Below, piece by piece: positions 55,371-64,000 of a stretch of DNA of 64,000 nucleotides. The notes beneath the pieces are model-generated. The model did no database searches, was not told the origin of the DNA, and saw only the letters and a program-made list of their open reading frames with translations. The DNA comes from Plectosphaerella cucumerina (taxonomy: Eukaryota; Ascomycota; Sordariomycetes; Glomerellales; Plectosphaerellaceae), in NCBI GenBank assembly GCA_020746995.1, contig JAGPXD010000001.1:1178001-1242000 (forward strand), written 5' to 3'. Position numbers and translations under genes: made by a program. The first letter of the stretch is position 1. Every line of letters starts with the position of its first letter.

Positions 55371-56596
55371 GGGACGGTTGGTGATGCCCGGTGGTATTGA
55401 TGACACCTCATGAAGCTGGGGAGAGAGAGTGTGCGGCTTTCGGCTGAACACTGAGCTCACAATGGTACAATGGATGAAGCAGGTGACCCGAAATGAAACA
55501 ATGTTGCCCTGCCATCTGTGGTCGCAGCGGCCACCTGAAGATGCAGTGAGTTTGCCGGCCGAACCGCTGATTGTGACTGCATCATCTGAACGTCACCGAC
55601 AGAACCCTCCGGCCAAGCGTCGTCAAATCTCTGCCATCCAGGCCTCACTCGAAAATCCCGCTGACAATGCTTGCAGTAACCCTTTGCCCGATGACTTTCG
55701 GCTCCTGCATGGACAGTTGCCCATCCGTAGCAAAGCGGGTTCCAACGAAATCCAGCCGAAGGAGATGTTCGCAGGTACCGCGATGGTGACTCTCAGCCTG
55801 GATTCGCCTCAGGTTGTTTCGACACCGAAGACCCTTGTCTGTGCGACGGCTGCGCCGGTGGTCTTTCAGATAACCACACTGCCCGAGGGTCGGGCCGACG
55901 TCTCAGTATCGAGCTTAACCAGTGTCACTCCGCGAGCGCCTGTTGGCGAAAGCAAAGTCGCGGGAGCTAGCATGAGCCCCGTGCATAGCAAGCAAGCGAA
56001 CAGAGGCTGTTGTGCTGGCCGACCGTGGCCCTGTGGGTGTCATCGTACCGTCCAAACGGTCCAAGCCACTGCAATTTGGGGGCATTGAAGGAGAACAGCT
56101 TTGATGCCACGACGCGAGGCCGAGAGTGCGAGTCAAGAAGGTTCCGTAGCGCGGATGCCAAGAGGGCGGAGGAAGACCCGGCATCATGCGATGCGAGGAG
56201 TCGCCGCTGTCCAACGCTCGGCCTTTGAAGCCCAATCGCCCGCATTCCCAGGACGGGCAAGATGGGCGAAGAAATACCCACGAGCCCTCTGCGGATTTGG
56301 CGCCGGTTGGTCGTTGTAGACGTGACTCGGCATTTCGAGGTTGACTTGGGACGATGGCAGCGATCAACACCTCCTGAACGACCGTGCGGGCTGCGGCAGC
56401 TGCACATGTGGGTTACAGCCTAAGAACTCCTAGCCCAGGCTAGACTGGGTAAGGCCAGCTGCTTCGGCGGGCGTTGAGTGTCGGCCGGGAGACCGAGCGA
56501 GCATCGGCCCATGTCCCGACGGACGGCGTTGGAGACAGCCTCGGTGGACGGTGCATGATTGACACGGAATTCCATTGCTGCTAAATCTTCCCATCC
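55371..56596. other. Intergenic, no gene seen
   Basis: 1.23 kb between convergent genes. Two longish overlapping frames (plus 55429-56088, minus 55915-56370) lack motifs and mirror each other's GC-rich composition; I regard them as chance. Confidence 0.5.
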
Positions 56597-57617
56597 TCAT
56601 CGAAACACGGCCGTTTCTGGCACGGCGGGTTTCTCGTTGTACCGCGATACCAGCAGCGACTGCTGCTCCAGCGCGACGTACCTGACGTACTGTCCCATGG
56701 ACACGGCCAACGGCAGCTCCTTGGGGAAGAAGACATCCCACAGGGTCGAAGGAAGCGGGACGACGGTGGTCGACTTGACCTGGTCCCGGGGGAGGTAGAT
56801 GACGTCTGTGCCGCGGCGAACCCTGTCGTCCGTGGCTACTGCGGCGAGGACGAACAGGCTGAAGTGGATGAGACTATGGGCCATGTCAGCAGGCGTACTA
56901 TGATAGAGGACGGATGTCAACTGACACCAGGATGGTCTGTAGGAAGGGCATTAACCACATCTTGTTGATGACTTCGTCGGTGGCAATGGGAAACCCAAAT
57001 TTGTCCAAGCCTGGCGTCGAGGTCTGGTTCGCAGCCGGGTCGACATTCTGGTCGATGGTTGGGTCTCCGGTCTGTCCCTGTGCTGGGTCCATTGGTAACG
57101 ACTCCTGCGCCTTGACGAAGACCTGGGACATGTAGCCAGACCAGAAGAGGGCGCTCAGAATGATACCTGCGGTCCAGATAACCAGATGAGCGGTTACATG
57201 GATGGCTGGAGCACCCCAGCGGAAGTTGGATCCCAGACCTCGCTGTGGCTTGCGGCTGCCGGGCCAGCCGCGAGCAAACTCTGTGCGAAGGAGGATCATG
57301 AAGAGGTCCAAGGAGCTCCAGGCGAAGCAGACGACGCCGATCGGGAAGCCGAGGGCGAGGACGCCAAAGACCGAGTCGCTGTCGTAGCCGACAATGGGCA
57401 GAAGGGTGCCGACGGTGATGAACATGGCGACGCCGGTGAGGACGGAGAGGAATCGGAGGACGAGGGTGAATCTGAAGAGCGGCCGATGATGAGGAATGGC
57501 GGTGGCGAGGTCGCCGCGGGAAGAGTCGACGGCGTTCTTGTCCCCGGCGAGACTGGCGGGGCATCTCGACCCTGATGCCGAGGCCGTTGGCCGGCGATAC
57601 GTTGATGGCGAGTCCAT
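56597..57617 (-). CDS. Four-helix membrane protein, unknown function
   Basis: Two exons, 57617..56926 and 56873..56597 (52-nt intron), giving 322 residues. Four hydrophobic segments: FTLVLRFLSVLTGVAMFITVG, VFGVLALGFPIGVVCFAWSSLDLFMILL, IHVTAHLVIWTAGIILSALFW and, across the intron, LMPFLQTILVLIHFSLFVLAAVA. A long loop between helices 3 and 4 (VKAQESLPMDPAQGQTGDPTIDQN...) is extracytoplasmic by the positive-inside rule and has one NQT sequon. The spacing resembles fungal MARVEL-like tetraspan proteins, but I cannot name a family. The neighbour at 58746 has similar helices, suggesting related paralogues. Confidence 0.75.
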
Positions 57618-58745
57618 TTGGTGTTTTTGCTCACAATAAGAGTGGAGGTGGTGAACGAGGGATGGATGGCCGGGAGTTTGTGATGCTTGTCCGGGGAACC
57701 ATGTGACACATCAATCTATCCAGTCAGGACCCCGGCCGCACGTGTGGTCGTACCTCTCGTATCGTGTGAGGTTATTGAGAGGTGGAAAGGACTCGTCGAA
57801 GGGGGGGAGAGGGCGGCGGTCCAAGTCCAGCCCTTTGGACGCACGGGTTTTCAGGGGGAGCAGCGGAGGATTTGGGGTGGGCAGACCAGACTCTGCACGA
57901 TGATCCCTGACAAGAAAAGGGGGGCATTTCCACCTTTTCCACCCTCGTCCAGGGTTTACCAGGCCTTGTCTTTGCTTGTGGACCGCGCCAGAGCGTCCGG
58001 CATGACACCAGCAAGGTACCGGAACCACCGGGAACCCCCCTAGTCTTCTCCTGTCGAGGCCGCCGACTGGGCTACCGACAGGACAAGTGCCGGGATGATC
58101 CCCCTCGGTCGGGGCGATAGCTGACGAAACCAAGCCGTCCCAGCCCGGTCGCCGAAACGTCGGTGGTGTCTCGAATATCCGCGCCAAACTCTTCAGATTC
58201 GTCCCATCCTCCCCTCGACTGATTACCCTCCCAACCCACCAACCCACGTCGCCCGCCGCGATCACCCTCTCCCCCGGCACAAGGCAGGCTTCCCGGCTTG
58301 CGCGATGCGTCGGGCTTTCGGTGCGCAAGGAGCAACGAACGACGTCCAGAGACGGCGACCACGACGACGGCACAGGCCACGCGCGCCATGAGCATCATCG
58401 GGGAGCACGACTCGTAACAACTCCGAACGCCCGCCCGACACCTCTTCCCTACCCTCTTACGACCCTCCCCGTCCCTGTCCTCCCTCGACGTCGGACACCT
58501 TTCCCTGCTTCAGGTTCACGAACGACAACGACAGGCACGACTCTGGTGGCTGGAGGCATCACAAACCGACGACACACGACGGCGAGATGGATCGACGACT
58601 TTGACGACGACGATCAAGCCGAACCTGAACGATCTTCACATTAACGACCAAGATACCCTTCCGCCCTCGAACCGAGCACACCACATTCGATCGAGCCCCC
58701 TCGGGCGCCCTCCTACACACACACGTCTCCAGACAGACAGACATC
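57618..58745. other. Divergent promoter region between two membrane-protein genes
   Basis: 1.13 kb between divergent starts. Its right half is an unusually CGAC/ACGA-rich leader that ends in ACACACACACG and GACAGACAGACAT just before the ATG at 58746. No gene supported. Confidence 0.55.
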
Positions 58746-59822
58746 ATGTCCTACCGAGACGCCTTCCCCTCCTCGTCGTGGGCGACGACGCCGACGACAA
58801 CGACGGCACCATACCAAGCGACGACCCTCCCCAACTTCGACCTCCGAAACCAGGACATCCCCTGGCTACACCCGGCAGTACGGCGTTGGGAATCAGCCAA
58901 GCTTGTCCTCCGCCTCGTCCTAGGCCTATCATCCTTTGGCGTCTGCGGCGCCGCCCTTAGCTACGAGATCCGCAAAGCCGGCGATCCAACATCCACAGGC
59001 ATCGTCTGGCCCGCCGCTTTGCCAGGCATGGCCGGCGCTCTCTGGGATCTGGCCGACAGCCTCGTCCGCCTGGCCAGGAACGGGCGCACTATGCCCCCGC
59101 GGACGCAGATCGGGTGCGAGCTTGCGACCATCATCGGCACCCTCGTCGCCTTCGCCGTCTTCATCTGGCAGACGGTCGAGGCCGCCAACAAGGCGCCTCT
59201 CGTCCCCGCCGTCTGGCCGACGCGCTACGACGTCGTCCACCTCCCGATTCTCGGCACTTTCGGCGTCACGCTTATTCTCGGCCGCTCTCTCCTCCTCACG
59301 CGCGCCTGGGTCGACCGGACGCGGGATAAGAAATCTACACGTCCTGAGCCGGTCTACATCCCCTCGACGGGTACCACGGCTTATGTGGTGCTGAGGTACG
59401 CCTCGGATGTTGACGAGATTGAGCTCGAGACGCTTGAGAAGGACGCATATGATGCGGACCTGGCCGCGAGGTCGTCAGTCGATACGGCATCGCGTCCGGT
59501 CACGGCTGTTGAGGACATGCGCGCGCGTCTTGAGGCTATTCGTGCTCGAAGGCGCGTTAGTCGCCCACCTGATGACTATGTGCCCGACGAATTCGAGCTT
59601 GAGAGACGCCGTCGCGGCGAGGCCCAGCCGCAGGTCATCATGCCGGGGGATGTGTCGCTCAAGTTTGCCGTGCCGGGGACGAATATGCAGCTCGAGGCGC
59701 CTTACAGCGTCGAGAACAAGATGCTTGTCCCGCCAATGGCGCAGTTTGCAGCTGGCGTGGACGGGCCGAGGTCTTCTGCTTCGTCGACGGGGTCGCTGCG
59801 GCGGATCAGATCATGGGGTTGA
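58746..59822 (+). CDS. Four-helix membrane protein with charged cytoplasmic tail
   Basis: Single exon, 358 residues. Four membrane segments in the first 190 residues: LVLRLVLGLSSFGVCGAALSY, GIVWPAALPGMAGALWDLAD, CELATIIGTLVAFAVFIWQT and LPILGTFGVTLILGRSLLL. The remaining 160 residues are hydrophilic and strongly charged (DVDEIELETLEKDAYDADL, MRARLEAIRARRRVSRPPDD, EFELERRRRGE), with a helical arginine-rich stretch and a basic end. The four-helix topology is like that of its divergent neighbour. Family unknown to me; no catalytic motif. The ORF has a good start context and a codon bias like that of surrounding genes. Confidence 0.8.
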   Translation: MSYRDAFPSSSWATTPTTTTAPYQATTLPNFDLRNQDIPWLHPAVRRWESAKLVLRLVLGLSSFGVCGAALSYEIRKAGDPTSTGIVWPAALPGMAGALWDLADSLVRLARNGRTMPPRTQIGCELATIIGTLVAFAVFIWQTVEAANKAPLVPAVWPTRYDVVHLPILGTFGVTLILGRSLLLTRAWVDRTRDKKSTRPEPVYIPSTGTTAYVVLRYASDVDEIELETLEKDAYDADLAARSSVDTASRPVTAVEDMRARLEAIRARRRVSRPPDDYVPDEFELERRRRGEAQPQVIMPGDVSLKFAVPGTNMQLEAPYSVENKMLVPPMAQFAAGVDGPRSSASSTGSLRRIRSWG

Positions 59823-61708
59823 GCGAGGACAAGCTGAGGTTGAGTCCTCCAACAATGACCCCTTTCCTCCCTGCAGCTAGATGTCGCGTCGCCTCCCCCG
59901 CGGGATAGGCACGTCGCCGCATTCTCCTCCCGAAAGATGCTTCGCATCTCAACGCCAGTCCGCTTCCAAGAGCTCGCAGCAACTGAAGAGCGCCAACGGC
60001 CGCGTCGAATTCTGAGATCGGCACAGCTACGCCATGACGAGTCTCGACAGGCGCCCAACACCCTAGAAGCATGGCACCATCACTGCGAGGCGACACCATA
60101 CTACGACAGCGATCACCACACCAATTACCTTCACCATTGCCTATTTACACCCTTTACCACATTTAACCACCCAGACACGAAGCGATATCACAGAAGGACA
60201 GACATGGTTGCCGAGAATGCAACCCGGGAATGCGGATGGTGTTTGCAGCGCCGGAAGCAATGACTGGCAGGCCACGAGCCATGTATGATATTATACACTC
60301 CAAACAGCGAGGAGACATCAGAGATACCAAGCCCTAGCATGGGCTACAATGAGGCAGCAGGAAAGCTTGACATTCGTTTCACACTCCCCAGTGCACCTGT
60401 CAATAGGATAGACGGCATACGTCGCGCCTTCGGCAGAAATTTGACGTCCCGAATGCCCCTGACGATACCCATCTCGGGCAATCTCCCCACGAGCTTCATG
60501 GTGACATCGTCCTCGAAATGAAGCAATGCCAAGTTGCTGCGGGCCCCCCGTTCGATACCGTTGCGCTAGGATACCGGGGAGGTGGTAAATCCCGTGAAAC
60601 AGGGGCAGGGCCGTTCGGAGGGTTTGGTTCATCACGGACTGACTCGCGATGCAATGGCTTCGGATCTTGGTACGACCGAACCGACGGGACGATGCGTGGG
60701 ACGTGGCTACTGGTGTTTGGTTGAGGATTGCGCTGGTATCTTGGCTCTTTGATAAGATGCAATCTTTGAGGCCTGGGTACGTCAGGATGCTACCTTCATT
60801 GCCTAACTCCGCGGTTGTAACGCTGGATGAGGTCTGCGCCGTGGAATATCTTGGCATCATGTTCAGAGAGGTTAACCTCTGCATTATGCCCTCAGCGGTC
60901 CGCTGTCGGGCGACCGCTGATCATAGGCCCATAGAGCGCCGGAAGTGCACAAACAGAGGCGTTGCCAGGGAAGGGAATACATCACTGCACTTGAACAGTT
61001 CACGAGAAGTTAGGTTTGCCAAAGGTGATCGACAAGTGTCCTGGAGGCGTCCAAGACCAAATGATCTGTGCCCGAGAATGCTAACAGAACCAGGCTTGAA
61101 CTATGCCTCTCAACGTTAGTGCTCCTCCAAAAAACTACCCTCCAACCTCTCCTCCTCCTCACGTGAGCCCACCATCCATTCTGCGCACTGCCACCACCTC
61201 CAGCTGTGCCTGCGTAGCCACGGTCACGAGTGACCCCCCGCAATTCGGCAGCCAGCTTCGGGATGGGATCGCGGGGCCAGCATCCACATGCCGGCCAGCA
61301 GCCTGGAGAAGCACAGCGTCTTGGCCTGGGGACGCCCATTGTCGCCTAGCGCCTGGGGAAATGCCCGGCGCGAGGTCCCTGTCGTCATTGGCAATCCCCG
61401 CGTTCTCATTGAGGGGCTGGACGCCGGCGGGACGCCCTGACGGCAACCTTCGAGGGCCGGATCCGACCTGCGGGAGAGTCTGGGGAAGTATATACGGCGG
61501 GGGATCTCCAGGTTGAGAAGGGAACATTTGAGACATCACGAAGGGCTTTCAGAGTTCACCAGATCAGCCCATCTTCAGCGTCGACCACTGGACCCATCTA
61601 GACCCTCGGCCTGAAAATCCTTCCCCTGTCACCCGTCTTCCGAGCAACCCGACACAGCAGACCACCTCCCTCTCAACTCACTCATCGGTCCTCGACACAA
61701 TCACCAAA
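59823..61708. other. Long non-coding stretch (1.9 kb)
   Basis: Between tandem plus-strand genes. Frames of 100-190 codons on both strands (e.g. minus 60318-60884) carry no motif and no plausible splice-linked partner. The right end is the promoter and leader of the CYP53 gene. Confidence 0.5.
61489..61494 (+). promoter_or_regulatory. Possible TATA box of the CYP53 gene
   Basis: TATATA in AAGTATATACGG, 215 bases before the ATG at 61709, followed by a CAACC-rich leader. The long leader is plausible but unverified. Confidence 0.4.
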
Positions 61709-63287
61709 ATGGCCATCGTGGGCTACCTCCTCTCGCCCTGGACGGCCGTGGCCGCCGTCCTCTCTTACTACCTCTTCCCCTACTTCGTCACCTACGCCCC
61801 CCTGCGCGACATCCCCGGCCCCCTGGCCGCGCGCCTCTCAGGGCTGTGGCTCTTCTCAACAGCCCGCCGGGGAAAGCGCTTCCTGCTGGTGCACGAGGCG
61901 CACAAGAAGTACGGCCCAGTGATGCGCATACAGCCGAACCACGTCAGCATCAACGACGACGATGCCATCCAGGCCATCTACGGCCACGGCAACGGTTTCC
62001 TCAAGGCGTAGGTTCCTCCCAACTATGGCCGATGCCATCCCTGCTGACATCCCCAGTGACTTCTACGACGCCTTCGTGTCCATCCGCCGCGGTCTCTTCA
62101 ATACCCGCTCTCGCGCCGAGCACTCGCGCAAGCGCAAGATTGTGTCTCACACCTTTAGCGCAAAGTCCATCGGCCAGTTCGAGCCCTACATTCACCAGAA
62201 CCTCGAGCTCTTCGTCCAGCGCTGGGACGGCCTCGCGGCCGAAGCTGCCTCGAAGAAGCCCGGCGGCGCCGCTGAGGTCGACTGCCTCAACTGGTTCAAC
62301 TACATCGCCTTCGATGTCATTGGCGACCTCGCCTTCGGTGCTCCGTTCGGCATGCTCAAGGCCGGCGCCGATGTGGCCGAACTGCGCTCCTCCCCCGATC
62401 AGCCGCCCGTGTATGCCCCAGCAGTCGAGATTCTGAACCGCCGCGGTGAGGTCTCGGGCACCCTTGGCTGCATGCCTTCCATCATTCCCTGGGCGAAATA
62501 TCTGCCTGATCCTTTCTTCAGCCAAGGATTGACAGCCGTCAAAGAGCTTGCCGGCATCGCCATCGCCCAGGTCCGCCGCCGCCTCGACAACCCCCCTCCT
62601 GGCGAGCGCAAGGACCTCCTCGCCCGCCTCATGGAAGGCCGTGACGACAAGGGCGAGCCCCTCGGTCGCGAGGAGCTCACCGCCGAAGCCCTCACCCAGC
62701 TCATCGCCGGCTCCGACACCACCTCAAACACCTCTTGCGCCCTCCTCTACCACGTCGTCCGCACCCCCGGCGTCGTGGACAAGCTCCGCGCCGAGCTCGA
62801 TGCCGCCATCCCCGCCGACATCGACGTTCCGACCTTCGAACAAGTCAAGGAGCTCACCTACCTCCAGGCCGTCATCAACGAGACGATGCGCCACCACTCA
62901 ACCTCGGGCATCGGCCTGCCCCGCGAGATCCCCCCTGACTCACCCGGCGTCACCATCCGGGGCCACTTCTTCCCGCCCGGCACCATTCTGAGCGTGCCGA
63001 CGTACAGCGTGCACCATTCCAAGGAGATCTGGGGCCCGGACGCGGACGAATTCCGCCCGGAGCGCTGGGAGAACGTCACTGAGCGCCAGAAGAACGCCTT
63101 CATCCCCTTCAGCTATGGCCCTCGCGCCTGTATCGGTAGGAATGTGGCCGAGATGGAGCTGAAGCTCATCGTTGCTGCGTGGGTGAGGAAGTTCGACGTC
63201 GAGCTGCGCCAGGAGGTCATGGAGACGAGGGAAGGGTTCCTGAGGAAGCCTCTGGCGCTAGAGATTGCCTTCAAGCGGAGGAAGTAA
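61709..63287 (+). CDS. Cytochrome P450 CYP53, benzoate 4-monooxygenase type
   Basis: Two exons, 61709..62007 and 62054..63287 (46-nt intron), giving 510 residues. Hydroxylates benzoate (and often related plant phenolics) to 4-hydroxybenzoate at the ER, with cytochrome P450 reductase. A membrane anchor (WTAVAAVLSYYLFPYFVTY) precedes RDIPGPLAAR. Family-specific blocks are IQPNHVSINDDDAIQAIYGHGNGFLKA, DFYDAFVSIRRGLFNTRSRAEHSRKRKIVSHTFS, SIGQFEPYIHQNLELFV and CLNWFNYIAFDVIGDLAFG. P450 motifs: I-helix IAGSDTTSNT, ExxR in NETMRHH, FRPERW, and the heme loop FSYGPRACIGR. CYP53 is widespread in fungi that meet plant defence phenolics. Followed by a convergent haloacid-dehalogenase gene. Confidence 0.95.
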
Positions 63288-63398
63288 GCACATGCATGTA
63301 CATTTCTGTTCTACTCGGCGTTGGTCAAGTACAATCAATAGGCTTGGAAATTGGCAGCAATTGGAGTTCATGCAACGATGCAACATCTTCCTCCCTGT

Positions 63399-64000
63399 CT
63401 ATGCCTTGGCCTCCGCCTCCACAGCATCGGCCATCTCACCCAGCGTGTCAAACTTCCAGTCGTAAATCTCCTCCGCCCGGTTCCCCATAACGGCGCCCGG
63501 CCTCACAATCCAGCTCGACCGAATGCCCGCCTTCTTCGCCGGGTGATGGTCATGGAACTGGCTCTGCGCCGTCTGCAGAATAGCCTCCTTGCCAACCCCG
63601 AACATCTCCCCAACCTCGCGGATCATGTACTCAAAGTTGCGCGCATCAGGCTTGTAACTTCCGATGTCTTGCGCCGTGATGATCAGATCAAACGGCACGC
63701 CTTCAAGAGGTCCGGCATTGGTGCGAGAGAAGGAGGCCCGGTCGACGTTGGACAGGATGACGAGGCGGTAGTGCTTCCCCAGCCGGCGCAGGGCGTCGAC
63801 CGAGTCGGGGAAGGCGGGCCAGATACCGACCGAGGCACCGAAGGCGGCGCTCTCTTCGGGGGTCGGGGCGGGGAGGCCGAGGCGAGCGGCGATCTTGGGG
63901 TGGATGGTGGCGAGGAGCTGGTCGTAGTTTAGGTCGGGGGTCTCGGCTTGCTGCGAGGCCTCGAACTCGTGGTAAGTGGTGAGGAGGTGCTCGCGGGTGA
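63399..64000 (-). CDS. Haloacid-dehalogenase-like hydrolase (type II), partial
   Basis: The C-terminal 200 residues are in the window; the frame stays open to the right edge, and the N-terminal nucleophile DxD motif lies outside. HAD features present: VGIWPAFPDSVDALRRLGKHYRLVILSNVDRASF (motif II region with the Ser/Asn), PFDLIITAQDIGSYKPDARNFEYMI (the catalytic Lys of SYKPD), and later KKAGIRSSWIVRPGAV. This SYKPD..NFEY pattern is that of 2-haloacid dehalogenase type II proteins in fungi; many act on other phosphorylated or halogenated acids, so the true substrate is open. It converges on the CYP53 gene (111 bases apart). Confidence 0.85.
   Translation of the reverse strand, partial: TREHLLTTYHEFEASQQAETPDLNYDQLLATIHPKIAARLGLPAPTPEESAAFGASVGIWPAFPDSVDALRRLGKHYRLVILSNVDRASFSRTNAGPLEGVPFDLIITAQDIGSYKPDARNFEYMIREVGEMFGVGKEAILQTAQSQFHDHHPAKKAGIRSSWIVRPGAVMGNRAEEIYDWKFDTLGEMADAVEAEAKA

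Noticed and set aside
55429..56088. 219-codon plus-strand frame after the CYP504 gene
   Set aside because: No motif, no start context, overlaps an equally long frame on the other strand; likely chance, though an orphan gene cannot be fully excluded.
60318..60884. 188-codon minus-strand frame in the 1.9-kb gap
   Set aside because: Composition unlike neighbouring genes and no splice-linked continuation.

Overview
The window is nuclear DNA of a filamentous ascomycete. The genes are monocistronic, most are split by 46-108 nt introns with GTRNGT donors and CTRAC-type branch sites, codon third positions are GC-rich, and the gene content is typical of a plant-associated Sordariomycete: PL3 and PL4 pectin lyases, GH35 beta-galactosidase, Zn2Cys6 regulators, CYP53 and CYP504 P450s. 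A Colletotrichum-like fungus would fit, but the genus is an inference. I reconstructed 25 further protein genes besides a 5'-partial gene at the left edge and a 5'-partial gene at the right edge. No rRNA, tRNA, CRISPR array or transposon was recognised.

Layout. 0-8 kb: end of a DUF8004-type protein, a four-helix EXPERA-like membrane protein, and a nine-exon CorA-like transporter with a 9-nt exon. 9-13 kb: secreted rhamnogalacturonan lyase (PL4) and a Zn2Cys6 regulator whose zinc finger needs a 3-nt exon. 13.6-15.4 kb: BCS1-like AAA ATPase. 15.9-25.2 kb: a galactoside module of secreted GH35 beta-galactosidase (14 exons), lactose-permease-like MFS transporter and a seven-exon Zn2Cys6 regulator. 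26-33 kb: two small hypothetical proteins, pectate lyase PL3 and a small secreted DUF7888-like protein, separated by long non-coding stretches.

33.6-37.9 kb: a secreted L-amino-acid oxidase and a RidA-family imine deaminase that also carries a signal peptide, transcribed divergently from one 1.7-kb intergenic region. The oxidase makes imino acids and RidA proteins hydrolyse them, so this looks like an extracellular enzyme pair. 39-43.2 kb: an F-box protein and a third Zn2Cys6 regulator.

43.3-55.4 kb: what looks like an aromatic-amine/phenylacetate catabolic cluster. It holds a Dabb-domain protein, fumarylacetoacetase and homogentisate dioxygenase (head-to-head), an APC-type amine/amino-acid permease and copper amine oxidase (head-to-head), and a CYP504 phenylacetate-hydroxylase-type P450. 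Read as a pathway: amine uptake, oxidation to the arylacetaldehyde, arylacetate, homogentisate, ring cleavage, fumarate plus acetoacetate. Missing from the window are an aldehyde dehydrogenase and maleylacetoacetate isomerase. 56.6-64 kb: two membrane proteins of unknown function, a CYP53 benzoate 4-monooxygenase and a haloacid-dehalogenase-type hydrolase running off the right edge.

Exon boundaries were derived by hand from splice signals, reading-frame continuity and family motifs. Family names come from recognition of motifs, not from any search.
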